From NCBI GenBank assembly GCA_963845445.1, contig CAWJSE010000002.1:620001-684000 (forward strand): 64,000 bases of DNA, written 5' to 3'. This document shows, piece by piece, positions 1-8,169 of the stretch. How positions within the stretch are numbered: the stretch's first letter is position 1; every line of letters starts with the position of its first letter. This stretch comes from JABDBL01 sp963845445. GTDB lineage: Bacteria; Cyanobacteriota; Vampirovibrionia; Obscuribacterales; Obscuribacteraceae. The translations under genes and the position numbers were made by a program. The notes beneath the pieces were generated by a model. The model was given only the letters and a program-made list of their open reading frames with translations, was not told where the DNA came from and ran no database searches.

Positions 1-2
1 AA

Positions 3-518
3 GACCGAAACGCGCCCCGCAAGCAAAAGCATACAGCAAATCGCGTATATCAGCGACTAGTAAATGAATATGGATATACCGGCTCGGCAAGAACGGTAAG
101 GTATATGGTAGCGGAGATTAAGAACAAGCCAAGTAAATCGGTATTTTTGCCATTGCAATTTGAAGCTGGCAAAGATGCCCAGGTTGATTTTGGCGAGTCA
201 TATGCTGACATTGCGGGTGTGAGGACGAAAGTGTACAGCTTTGAGATGAGACTAAATTATTCTCGCAAGAAATTTGCCATGGCAGTGCGAGCACTAAATA
301 TGGAGTCATTCATGGAAGCGCATGTGCAAGCGTTTGAATTTTTTGAAGGAGTACCATTGAGATTAACGTATGACAATTTAGGTTTAGCAGTGGTGAGAGT
401 AGGCAAAGGCAAACAGCGAACATTGACCAAGAAGTTCAAGGAATTAATGGGCTTTTATACTTTTGAGGCAAATTTTTGCACACCTGGCAAAGAGGGGGCT
501 CATGAAAAGGAGGGATAG
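3..518 (+). CDS. istA: IS21 transposase IstA, 5'-partial front piece
   Basis: This frame is already open at the window edge: codons 3-104 read through without a stop and encode an HTH-to-catalytic-core linker that continues into the ATG at 105, so that ATG is internal and not a real start. The DDE core shows its first Asp in QVDFGE and its second in TYDNLG. The frame ends at a TAG at 516-518, just before the third catalytic residue. Going back one base at the AAAAGG at 505-510 restores the expected KGGIEG motif and the reading frame of the next piece. This is one gene cut by a single-base deletion, or less likely a -1 frameshift site. Confidence 0.85.
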   Translation, partial: DRNAPRKQKHTANRVYQRLVNEYGYTGSARTVRYMVAEIKNKPSKSVFLPLQFEAGKDAQVDFGESYADIAGVRTKVYSFEMRLNYSRKKFAMAVRALNMESFMEAHVQAFEFFEGVPLRLTYDNLGLAVVRVGKGKQRTLTKKFKELMGFYTFEANFCTPGKEGAHEKEG

Positions 519-550
519 AGGGAAGCATTGGTTTTAGCCGGCGGAACTGG

Positions 551-1330
551 ATGGTACCTGTGCCAAAGGTTGAATCGATTGAAGAATTGAATGGTCGATT
601 ATTAGTGTATTGCCAGGAAGACGGCAATCGAACTGTGGCGGGGCAAGCAGAACGGATTGAAGAAGCATTTGTCAAAGAGCGACCATTGTTATTAAAGTTA
701 CCACAGCGACGATTTGATGCAGGGACAGCACGTAATTGTGTGATAGCTGATGGCTACCAGACAATAGTTTACGAAGGCAATCGTTATTCGGTGCCAAGCA
801 AATATGTTGGCAGGATGTTAAGGGTAAGGGCGTATTTAGACAAGTTGATATTTTCAACTAATGTAGAGGTAATAGCTGAGCACAAGAGGAGCTATGAGAA
901 AGAAGAATATTTGCTAAAGCCGGAACATTACTTAGAGCAGTTAGAGAGGAAGCCACATGCAGTGCCATATGCCAGACCGCTGTTGCAAGCCGAATGGCCA
1001 AATGGTTACTGGGATTATTACCGGCGACTTGTAGAAGAAAGAGGCGCATCTGAAGGAGGTTGGCATTTCATTCGTATTTTAAAGTGTCATATGGAGCAAG
1101 GTGCAACTTGTACATCGGCAGCTGTTGCCGAAACAATGGCATTGGGATTAGTGAGTGCAGATGCCGTGCTGCAAATAGTGGACCAGCAGAAATTTAAGAA
1201 AGAGCATCAAGCTGAGGTGCTGGACTTAAGTTTGCATCCTAGCTTAAGTGAGTACACAGTTGAATTAGGCTGCACATTGCAATACCAAATTTTATTAAGG
1301 GGTAAAAAGAATGAACAATGCGTTGCTTGA
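551..1330 (+). CDS. istA: IS21 transposase IstA, C-terminal piece
   Basis: This is the continuation of the frame above; it is open from about 510, so the ATG at 551 is internal. It carries the end of the DDE core (RRNWMVPVPKVESIEEL, typical of IstA) and the C-terminal DNA-binding/β-barrel region. Its stop lies 20 bp inside istB, the usual IS21 arrangement for translational coupling. The transposase would be inactive as written unless the frame is restored. Confidence 0.85.
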   Translation: MVPVPKVESIEELNGRLLVYCQEDGNRTVAGQAERIEEAFVKERPLLLKLPQRRFDAGTARNCVIADGYQTIVYEGNRYSVPSKYVGRMLRVRAYLDKLIFSTNVEVIAEHKRSYEKEEYLLKPEHYLEQLERKPHAVPYARPLLQAEWPNGYWDYYRRLVEERGASEGGWHFIRILKCHMEQGATCTSAAVAETMALGLVSADAVLQIVDQQKFKKEHQAEVLDLSLHPSLSEYTVELGCTLQYQILLRGKKNEQCVA

Positions 1331-2078
1331 GCAATATTTAAAAAGATTGCGTCTACCGACAATGACCAAAAACTATGAACGAGTAGCAAAAGAAGCGGAC
1401 AGTAATCGGGTCGGTTATCAAGAATATTTATGCTGTTTGTCAGAGCAAGAAGTACAAACGCGGGAAGAAAATAATCGCAAAGACAAGCTATTAAAGGCAA
1501 AATTTCCAGCAGTAAAGACGCTTGACCAATTTAAATTTGATGAGATTCCATCACTAGACAAAAGTGCGGTGATGCAATTATTTGGCGGGCAATATTTATC
1601 TACAGCAGAAAATATTGTATTGCTGGGAGGGCATGGTACAGGCAAGACACATCTTGCAATAGCGTTTGGTATGGAAGCATGCGCAGCTGGTAAGAGAGTT
1701 CGTTTTTACAGCGTAGGTGATTTAGTACATCAATTATTGGAAGCACGAGATGCACGCCAGGTCTTTAGGTTACAACAACAATTGGCCCGATATGACCTGC
1801 TCATTTTAGATGAATTGGGAATGACAGACTGCAAGCAAGATGGAGGTAATTTGCTATTTCAAGTAATCAGTTCGCGCTACGAGCGATGCTCAACGATCAT
1901 CACAACTAACCTAGAATTTAAAGACTGGACAAGTGTATTTGGCACTCAGCAATTAACCAATGCTCTTTTAGACCGACTTGTGCATCGCTGTCAGATTATT
2001 GCCATGAATGGAGAAAGTTTTAGATTTAAAGAAAGTGTACGCCGCAAGAAAAAATCTCAACCTTCAGAAGCGGCCTAA
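1311..2078 (+). CDS. istB: IS21 helper ATPase IstB
   Basis: AAA+ ATPase of 255 residues, normal length for IstB, which loads on target DNA and recruits and activates IstA. The N-terminal third is the IstB-specific helical domain. Walker A is GGHGTGKT at residues 106-113 and Walker B is LLILDELG at 163-170. An RBS-like AAGGGG run lies 5' of the ATG, within istA. The protein is complete with no frame damage, in contrast to istA. Confidence 0.95.
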   Translation: MNNALLEQYLKRLRLPTMTKNYERVAKEADSNRVGYQEYLCCLSEQEVQTREENNRKDKLLKAKFPAVKTLDQFKFDEIPSLDKSAVMQLFGGQYLSTAENIVLLGGHGTGKTHLAIAFGMEACAAGKRVRFYSVGDLVHQLLEARDARQVFRLQQQLARYDLLILDELGMTDCKQDGGNLLFQVISSRYERCSTIITTNLEFKDWTSVFGTQQLTNALLDRLVHRCQIIAMNGESFRFKESVRRKKKSQPSEAA

Positions 2079-2112
2079 AGCCAGGAGAAAAATCAATGAC
2101 AACTAACCAACC

Positions 2113-2158
2113 ACTGCTCAATTTTCGATTGGCAGAACTGCTCAAATTTCATTTGCCA
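2113..2158 (+). repeat. Direct repeats at the IS21 right end
   Basis: Two 22-bp copies (2113-2134 and 2137-2158) both begin ACTGCTCAA and match at 18 of 22 positions. Their spacing and place, just after istB and at the point where the host gene is interrupted, fit transposase-binding repeats of an IS21 terminus. An inverted TTGAGCAG follows at 2170-2177, already in host sequence. Confidence 0.6.
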
Positions 2159-2771
2159 AAAACACATTATTGAGCAGCACCACATATTGCAAGATTTGCC
2201 ATATTCGTAGGTAAGGCACCAGCTCCAATGAACGCCAGACTTCCTCGATGCCACCCGAAATATCCAAGCGATCAAAGCAGTCAACCAAGGTTCTTTCAAG
2301 CGAGGTCACTCGAATATCTAAGCCGCCATGCTCCACGACGTCGACAGCGTCAAGCTCCTGTCCTTGTTGCATAAGTGCTTTCGGCTGGGTAACACCAACG
2401 TACTCGCTGTTCTGGAACGTAAACTTGCTTGCTTCTTTCTGCTTGGTCAAGTATGTGAACAAGTTGAAGTCCGAGTAGGCGTAACCATGAAAGGACAGCG
2501 CCGAATGATAAGCGATAACTGCGTCACTGGTGGCCTTGGCTGTCACGAGATATGGATTGACCATGTATGACTGCGGTTGTGCTCCATCTGGTACAACAGC
2601 ATAGATCCCGCGGCGTATGTTGAGCACACGCCCACTGCGCCGGTTGTAGGCAAGCAGTGCGTATTTAGACTCACGCTTGGTCAGCTTATTGAAGGCAGCA
2701 AACTCATCCATCGTGAAGATTGGATGGCGAGCAAAAAACCAGCGATTAGTTGACGTTGATCGGCTAAGCAT
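2142..2771 (-). CDS. AbiEi-family antitoxin, 3' end cut by IS21
   Basis: Type IV toxin-antitoxin antitoxin and autorepressor of the AbiEi family. The N-terminal winged-helix part reads NRWFFARHPIFTMDEF... and is followed by the AbiEi_4-type domain with RRGIYAVVP and the conserved SLERTLVDCFDRLDISGG segment. The last codons (ANEI, stop) come from the IS21 end, so the normal C-terminus, which would continue after VVLLNNVFLA, is missing. The partner toxin gene abiEii normally follows directly and would lie beyond the IS, outside the window. The ATG at 2771 sits only nine bases from a good -10 box, so the mRNA may be leaderless, or translation may start further in. Confidence 0.8.
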   Translation of the reverse strand: MLSRSTSTNRWFFARHPIFTMDEFAAFNKLTKRESKYALLAYNRRSGRVLNIRRGIYAVVPDGAQPQSYMVNPYLVTAKATSDAVIAYHSALSFHGYAYSDFNLFTYLTKQKEASKFTFQNSEYVGVTQPKALMQQGQELDAVDVVEHGGLDIRVTSLERTLVDCFDRLDISGGIEEVWRSLELVPYLRIWQILQYVVLLNNVFLANEI

Positions 2772-2868
2772 ATAATAATCTTACATATTTCCCCGGTCAT
2801 TGTCAACCATTTTTCAGTTGACGTTGACCGGTTAAATATACAATAATGTTATCTGTTTCTCCGGTCAG
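2748..2868 (-). repeat. Tandem duplication of the abiEi promoter region
   Basis: Two 53-bp direct copies, 2748-2800 and 2816-2868, share about 42 positions and start with the identical AGTTGACGTTGA. The first copy spans the start codon and -10 box of abiEi; the second lies upstream and supplies one arm of the operator. The repeat probably multiplies AbiEi binding sites. Confidence 0.6.
2769..2829 (-). promoter_or_regulatory. Promoter and palindromic operator of abiEi
   Basis: On the minus strand a perfect -35 TTGACA (2801-2806) and a -10 TAAGAT (2778-2783) are separated by 17 bp. The -35 box is part of an inverted repeat: GGTCATTGTCAAC at 2795-2807 and GTTGACGTTGACC at 2817-2829, 11 of 13 matching, nine bases apart. 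AbiEi antitoxins repress their own promoter through inverted repeats, so this is a fitting autoregulatory operator. Confidence 0.7.
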
Positions 2869-3372
2869 ACATACACGTTTAGATAATGTGAGTTGGCCAG
2901 ATGCTCTTCACACCAGATTTCAATTATCATCATGAGAAAATAACAGATTTATTGCTCAGTGTTTCCTCGCAATAATGGTGGGGGCTGAGACGCCCATCCA
3001 GGACAGGATGGAGCGCCTTCGATTCTCTGTGCCCTAGCGCTTGTACCAAGACACAGCATCACAAGTAGGAGAAGAAGCAATTTCAATTCAGCGACCTCTA
3101 GAGCTAATCCACTATAGATGTACCTATAAATCAAGAGTAGGACAACTCGGTAAACCGCACTTAAGCGCCATTCTCTAAGATTACCAGCAGGAATTCCGTT
3201 GATCTAGGCCCAGGTATCGAGTCTGCCATTTTTACTAGTGATACTGTAACTGGTGTCGTCTCTGCTGCTGAAAAGCGTTAACCGCCATTCTTTTTTTACA
3301 GCCGAGTGAAAAAGAATGAGAGCCGTCGCCTCTCTAGTTAAACTGGATCCCATTTCCGGGGGCAGATCCGAC
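2869..3372. other. Long intergenic stretch with a 10-bp inverted repeat
   Basis: About 500 bases with no gene I trust. A short frame around 3192-3283 (+) encodes a protein-like tail (DLGPGIESAIFTSD) and may be a gene remnant. A perfect inverted repeat lies at 3286-3295 and 3309-3318 (CATTCTTTTT / AAAAAGAATG), which could end transcription in either direction. Small frames on the minus strand at 2949-3134 lack family resemblance. Confidence 0.4.
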
Positions 3373-3401
3373 AAAAAGCTCATTAATGTAAAGGCTTTTT
3401 T
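3373..3401 (-). terminator. Terminator-like hairpin at the end of the efflux operon
   Basis: The run AAAAAGC ... GCTTTTTT forms a 7-bp stem with flanking A and T tracts and overlaps the stop codon of the outer-membrane factor gene. It is weak in GC but symmetric, so it could work for both strands. Confidence 0.4.
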
Positions 3402-4902
3402 ATCGCCAGCCGCCCCCTAGTGCTCGATAGAGATTTATTCTGGACCCGACCAGGTCCATTTTCACTTCAACCTGTTCATTTTCGGCTTTCAGTTTCTCTT
3501 CCTGGACGAGCAGCACGTCGAGGTAAGTCGCCTTGGCGTACTTAAACAGAAGGTTTGCCGTACCGATAGACTGATCAAGCAATACGACTTCTCGATGTTT
3601 TTTATCAAAAGCCTGCTGCATATTTCTTATATTTGCCACTTGAATAAGAACGTCAGTGTAGGCATTTAGTAAAGTCTGCTCAAAAGTCAAAACCGTTTGG
3701 GTTTGGTAGGCATCGGCTATCTGTATTCGTGCAATGATTGCTTTTCGGTTGATCAATGGAGCCGTGGAGTTACCAAACGCATTGTAGAACAACGACTCTG
3801 GGCTTTTAAACAGCAGTGCGGGGCTAAAACCCGAATAGCCACTACCTGCCGTAATCGTCAGGTTGGGGTATAGCTCTTTCTTGACACTTTTTAAATCGAG
3901 CTTTGCCGCCTTAATCGCCGCTTCAGCCCGACGAATATCGGGTCTGTTTTCCAAAAGCTGAACAGGCACACCCGTCTGCAATTCATCCACCGGCATCGTC
4001 ATAAACTGGTCAGAGTGTCTCAATATTGGCGCTTCATCATATTTACCGGTGAGGAACTTCAGACGATTCTCTTTTTCAACAATGCTTTGAATGGTTTCAA
4101 ACCGCTGGCTTTTAGTCTTGTTTAACTGGGCTTCAAACCGATTGACCGCTAACTGGTTCGCTTTGGCATAACGCTTCAAGGCCTGCGCTTTATGGAAAGC
4201 CGCTTCCTGGATGCTAATGTTTGCATCCAGTATCTTCACAGAGTTATCCAAAGCCATTAATTCATAATAGTTGAGTGCTATTTCAGTAACGAGCCTGGAA
4301 ATAAGAAAATTGCGGACCTCGTATCGCGCTACCATACGCTGTCTGGCTGCCTCTTTGGCATTTCTCAATTTTTTCCAGATATCCACTTCCCAGGTCAGGG
4401 CCGGACCCAGATTCAGGTTATATTGCGGGTTTCTATAAAAATTTCTCTCAATAATTGTATCCAACACGCCTTCCCGAGTGTTATCGGATGGCCTATCGTA
4501 AAATGCGCCAGACCGAAAGCCGACTTGAGGCTGATACGCAACTTGTTTTTCTTTCACTTCATTGGCAGCAATTGCAATATCCTGTATAGCAATATTGAAT
4601 TCTTGGTTATTTGCCAGGGCTGTTTCAATCAGGGAGACAAGATAAGGATCAGAAAAAAAATGCCGCCAGCTAATGGAAGCCGCACTTTCAATATAGCCAT
4701 GTAGCAGCGGAGTGTCATACTTCTTTGGTACGTCATACTTCTTTGGTACGTCATACTTCTTTGGTACGTTGAATGTCGGCTTTTTTTCCAACGTTTCAAA
4801 CGGATGAAACCACGATTTTGCAAAAACAGGCGCTTGAAGGACTCCCATATAAACTATGAGAGTTAAAAGACTAACAATTTTTTTTCTGTCTATTCCGCTC
4901 AT
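3400..4902 (-). CDS. RND efflux outer-membrane factor (OprM/TolC-like)
   Basis: Outer-membrane channel of a tripartite efflux pump; 500 residues, the usual size. An N-terminal signal peptide ends near VFAKS. No lipobox cysteine is seen, unlike many NodT-type lipoproteins. Two OEP domains follow: helical hairpins around 130-300 and 320-490, with the ELQTGVPVQLLENRPDIRRAE signature between them. Just after the signal peptide the hexapeptide VPKKYD is repeated three times, encoded by exact 18-bp repeats. Third gene of an operon, 10 bp after the pump gene. Confidence 0.93.
   Translation of the reverse strand: MSGIDRKKIVSLLTLIVYMGVLQAPVFAKSWFHPFETLEKKPTFNVPKKYDVPKKYDVPKKYDTPLLHGYIESAASISWRHFFSDPYLVSLIETALANNQEFNIAIQDIAIAANEVKEKQVAYQPQVGFRSGAFYDRPSDNTREGVLDTIIERNFYRNPQYNLNLGPALTWEVDIWKKLRNAKEAARQRMVARYEVRNFLISRLVTEIALNYYELMALDNSVKILDANISIQEAAFHKAQALKRYAKANQLAVNRFEAQLNKTKSQRFETIQSIVEKENRLKFLTGKYDEAPILRHSDQFMTMPVDELQTGVPVQLLENRPDIRRAEAAIKAAKLDLKSVKKELYPNLTITAGSGYSGFSPALLFKSPESLFYNAFGNSTAPLINRKAIIARIQIADAYQTQTVLTFEQTLLNAYTDVLIQVANIRNMQQAFDKKHREVVLLDQSIGTANLLFKYAKATYLDVLLVQEEKLKAENEQVEVKMDLVGSRINLYRALGGGWR
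4714..4767 (-). repeat. Three exact 18-bp tandem repeats in the efflux channel gene
   Basis: GTCATACTTCTTTGGTAC occurs three times in a row (4714-4731, 4732-4749, 4750-4767) and encodes the VPKKYD repeats in the periplasmic N-terminal arm. The unit is a multiple of three, so copy number can change without frame loss. Confidence 0.9.
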
Positions 4903-4912
4903 GGTTGACTGA

Positions 4913-7900
4913 CTAATCCTTAGACTTCATTTTTTTAATCATTAGTCTGAGTCGTCTTTTTAGCTTTCTGTCCATTTTCCAACGGTTCTTTTGGGTCTTC
5001 ACAATGGATTCCGTGATACTGGTATGGACTTCATCTTTCAGCAGGTTTTTGCCATCAACCAGGGTGGCGAAAACAAGGTAGAGCCCCGGAATAATCAACA
5101 CGCCGATGAAGGTGCCCGTAATCATCCCACCCATGGCAGATGAACCAAGGGTTCTATTCCCCACTGCCCCGGCGCCATGCGACACCACAAGGGGAATAAG
5201 CCCTGCGACAAAGGCAAAGGACGTCATCAGAATAGGTCGAAACCGCATCCTGGCGCCTTCCAGGGCAGCGTCTCGCAACGATAAGCCTTCATTCCGTTTT
5301 TGAACCGCAAACTCGACAATTAATACAGCATTTTTACCCAATAGTCCAAGCAGGGTAATAATAGCAATTTGTGCATACACATCGTTGGCCAGGCCCATCA
5401 GTTTGAGCATTGAGAAGGAGCCAAAAACACCGACGGGCAAGGAAAAGAGTACGGCCAAAGGCAGTACAAAGTTTTCGTACTGGGCCGCCAGCACTAAATA
5501 GACAAAAAGCACAACAATCAAAGAAATAACAACAAATTCATTACCTCGTTTCGCTTCGTCGTAGGACAGGCCTTCCCAGGCAATGTCGAAATCGCGGGAC
5601 AGGGTGTCTTTAGCCACCTCGCGGATAGCCTTAATGGCGTCGCCAGACGTATACCCTTTTGCCGGGAATCCCCGAATGGCGGCAGAGTTGTACATGTTAT
5701 AGCGCGTAATTTCATTGGCCCCTTTTGTTTTTTCCAAGGTCATAAACGACGAGTAGGGCACCATTTCCCCTTGCTCATTTTTGACAAACAGGGTCTTCAA
5801 ATCATCCAGATTTCTTCGGTATTCAGGGGCTGCCTGGGTAAAGACTTTAAAATACCGGCCAAATTTAATAAAACCTTGCTCATAAGAGCCGGCGTTTAGA
5901 ACCTCCAGGTTTTCCATAGCCGTGTTTATGGAAACTCCCTTCTGCATGGCCATCTGGTTATCGATCTTGATTTCATATTGCGGGTAGGACGCATTGTAGA
6001 AGGTAAACAGCCCTGAAATCTCTTTGCGTTTGCTCAGGTTTTGCATAAAGTCTTGAGTGGCCACTTGCACCTCCTGATAGCGGAGATCGCCGGTTTTATC
6101 CAGTAATCGTAACGAAAATCCGCCAGAAGAGCCAAAGCCAGGAATGGCTGGCGGCTCAAAAAATTCAACCCTGCCTCCCAACCCAACAGTCTTATGCTCT
6201 AATGCCTCAATAATTTCATGGACGTTTTGTTTGCGTTCTTCCCAGTTTTTGAGGTTGATAAGACAGGTCCCCGCATTGGAGCCTCTGCCTTCTGTCATGA
6301 TTTCGTAGCCAGCCATCGACGTCACCGAGGCGACCCCGTCAACCGCTTTGGTCATTTTTTGCAGCTGGCCCATCACTTTGTTTGTATACTCCAGCGAAGA
6401 ACCCGGTGGTGTTTGAACAATAGCGTAGATGGTGCCCTGGTCTTCATTCGGGACAAAGCCGGAGGAAACCTTTTGGCTCATATAAACAATGCCGGCAGCA
6501 AATAACAGGATGATCCCCAGGCACATTATTTTATTGGTGACGATACGATTTAACAGCCACATGTAGCCTCGGGTGAATACTTCGAAAAGGGCATTGAATT
6601 GACCAATAAACCATTGAAATACGTTGAAAGAGGACTTGTGACCGGCATGGTTTTTAAGAAACATGGCGCATAGAACAGGCGTTAGCGTTAACGCCACCAA
6701 CGCCGAAATTATAATGGCGCTTGACATCGTGATAGAAAACTGCCGGTAAAATACACCCACCGGGCCGGGAATGAAGGCTATTGGCACAAACACCGAAATC
6801 ATCACCAACGTGATGGCCAGAATAGCGCTTCCCAGTTCGCCCATGGCTTTTTGCGTCGCCGCATAAGGCGTTAGCGACGGGTCTTTCTCCATATTGCTGT
6901 GGACGGCTTCAATCACCACAATGGCATCATCCACCACAATGCCGATGGCCAGTACCAAAGCAAATAAGGTAATCAGGTTAATGGACATACCAAACATCGC
7001 GAGCACAAAAAAGGCCCCTATTAATGAAATAGGTACGGCAATGACAGGAATGACGGTGGAACGCCAGTCCCCCAGAAACAGAAAGACGACCAGGGTGACC
7101 AGAATAAAAGCATCTCGGATGGTGTCGATGACCTGCTCAATCGAGGCGTCTAAAAACTTGGAGACATCGTAGCTGTACTGGATGTGTATACCATCTGGAA
7201 ACGCCTTGGAGAGTTCGGCGATTTTCTCTTTGACCTTTCTGATGACTTCCCTGCCATTGCTATTTAGCGTCTGTTTCAGCACGATAGACGCAGACGGCTT
7301 TCCATCCAGATTCGTGTAAATATCATAAAACTCACTGCCCAGCTCCACGGAGGCAATGTCTTTAAGCTTGACCATTTCACCAAACCCGGAGCTTTTGATA
7401 ATAATATTTTCGTATTGCTCAGGCTCGTTATAGCGGCCGACATAATCAAGCACGTATACAGTAGACTGGGCTTTTTTCCCCGAGCTGATGCCGAGCTGAC
7501 CAGGGCGGACAATAATACTCTGGTCTTTAATAGCCTTGACCACTTCTTCAGAAGAGATATTGTAGGCTCGCATGCGATCAGGTTTAAGCCACACCCTTAT
7601 GGAATACCTTCTGCTACCCAATAAATTCGCGTTCGCAACCCCTGAAATCCGTTGAATTTCCGGTATTAGCTTGGTATAGGCGTAATTAAACAGGTACTTC
7701 TCGTCAAAGGAGTGGGATTCAGAATATAGATTGACATACATCAGCATGGAGGGCTGTAGGGGCAAAAGGATGACCCCCTCTCGCTGAACGAGAACAGGTA
7801 ATGAGGAAATCATCTTATCCACCCGGGTTTTGACGCTAACCACCGCCTGGTTGGGGTCGATACCTGGTTCAAATACCACAGCGATGGTGGCCTCACCGGC

Positions 7901-8152
7901 GCTGGTGGCATCAGAGACCATATAGCGCATGCCCGGCACCCCGTTAATGACCGCTTCCAGTGGTATCACCGTCGACGTGGTAAGCACATCGGCACTGGCA
8001 CCGGGGAAGTAAATAAAGACATTGACGCAGGTTGGCGCAATTTGAGGGAACTGTGAAATAGGAAGCTGCACAACGGCCAGGCAGCCGAGGAAAACGATTA
8101 AAACCGAGATAACAATCCCGAGTACCGGCCGTTTAAGAATGTTACCAAACAT
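4913..8152 (-). CDS. RND multidrug efflux pump, HAE1 (AcrB-like)
   Basis: Inner-membrane proton-driven exporter of the AcrB/MexB family, 1079 residues. It begins MFGNILKRPVLGIV with the first membrane helix, followed by the large periplasmic porter domain, then TM2-TM6. The proton-relay aspartates are at 408-409 in GIVVDDAIVVIE on TM4. The second half repeats the pattern: periplasmic loop about 560-870, then TM8-TM12 ending near 1040 with a basic tail. Motifs VPISQFPQIAP-like and PGPVGVFYRQF are typical of HAE1. The gene lies 17 bp after the adaptor and 10 bp before the channel gene, so the three are one operon; substrate unknown. Confidence 0.97.
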   Translation of the reverse strand: MFGNILKRPVLGIVISVLIVFLGCLAVVQLPISQFPQIAPTCVNVFIYFPGASADVLTTSTVIPLEAVINGVPGMRYMVSDATSAGEATIAVVFEPGIDPNQAVVSVKTRVDKMISSLPVLVQREGVILLPLQPSMLMYVNLYSESHSFDEKYLFNYAYTKLIPEIQRISGVANANLLGSRRYSIRVWLKPDRMRAYNISSEEVVKAIKDQSIIVRPGQLGISSGKKAQSTVYVLDYVGRYNEPEQYENIIIKSSGFGEMVKLKDIASVELGSEFYDIYTNLDGKPSASIVLKQTLNSNGREVIRKVKEKIAELSKAFPDGIHIQYSYDVSKFLDASIEQVIDTIRDAFILVTLVVFLFLGDWRSTVIPVIAVPISLIGAFFVLAMFGMSINLITLFALVLAIGIVVDDAIVVIEAVHSNMEKDPSLTPYAATQKAMGELGSAILAITLVMISVFVPIAFIPGPVGVFYRQFSITMSSAIIISALVALTLTPVLCAMFLKNHAGHKSSFNVFQWFIGQFNALFEVFTRGYMWLLNRIVTNKIMCLGIILLFAAGIVYMSQKVSSGFVPNEDQGTIYAIVQTPPGSSLEYTNKVMGQLQKMTKAVDGVASVTSMAGYEIMTEGRGSNAGTCLINLKNWEERKQNVHEIIEALEHKTVGLGGRVEFFEPPAIPGFGSSGGFSLRLLDKTGDLRYQEVQVATQDFMQNLSKRKEISGLFTFYNASYPQYEIKIDNQMAMQKGVSINTAMENLEVLNAGSYEQGFIKFGRYFKVFTQAAPEYRRNLDDLKTLFVKNEQGEMVPYSSFMTLEKTKGANEITRYNMYNSAAIRGFPAKGYTSGDAIKAIREVAKDTLSRDFDIAWEGLSYDEAKRGNEFVVISLIVVLFVYLVLAAQYENFVLPLAVLFSLPVGVFGSFSMLKLMGLANDVYAQIAIITLLGLLGKNAVLIVEFAVQKRNEGLSLRDAALEGARMRFRPILMTSFAFVAGLIPLVVSHGAGAVGNRTLGSSAMGGMITGTFIGVLIIPGLYLVFATLVDGKNLLKDEVHTSITESIVKTQKNRWKMDRKLKRRLRLMIKKMKSKD

Positions 8153-8169
8153 AGCTGGCCGAACCTAAA

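Larger units (their letters stand above)
1..2158 (+). mobile_element. IS21-family insertion sequence, right part
   Basis: The element holds the istA-istB gene pair typical of IS21, with istB starting inside the end of istA. The left end and the start of istA lie before the window. The right end is placed near 2158 because two related 22-bp direct repeats (2113-2134 and 2137-2158) sit there, as expected for the multiple transposase-binding repeats at IS21 ends, and because homology of the neighbouring AbiEi gene is lost at the same point. The boundary is inferred, not proven by a target-site duplication. Confidence 0.85.

Noticed and set aside
2949..3134. 61-codon frame with a signal-like Leu run
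   Set aside because: It is short, has no ribosome site, and lies in a stretch that looks like gene debris.
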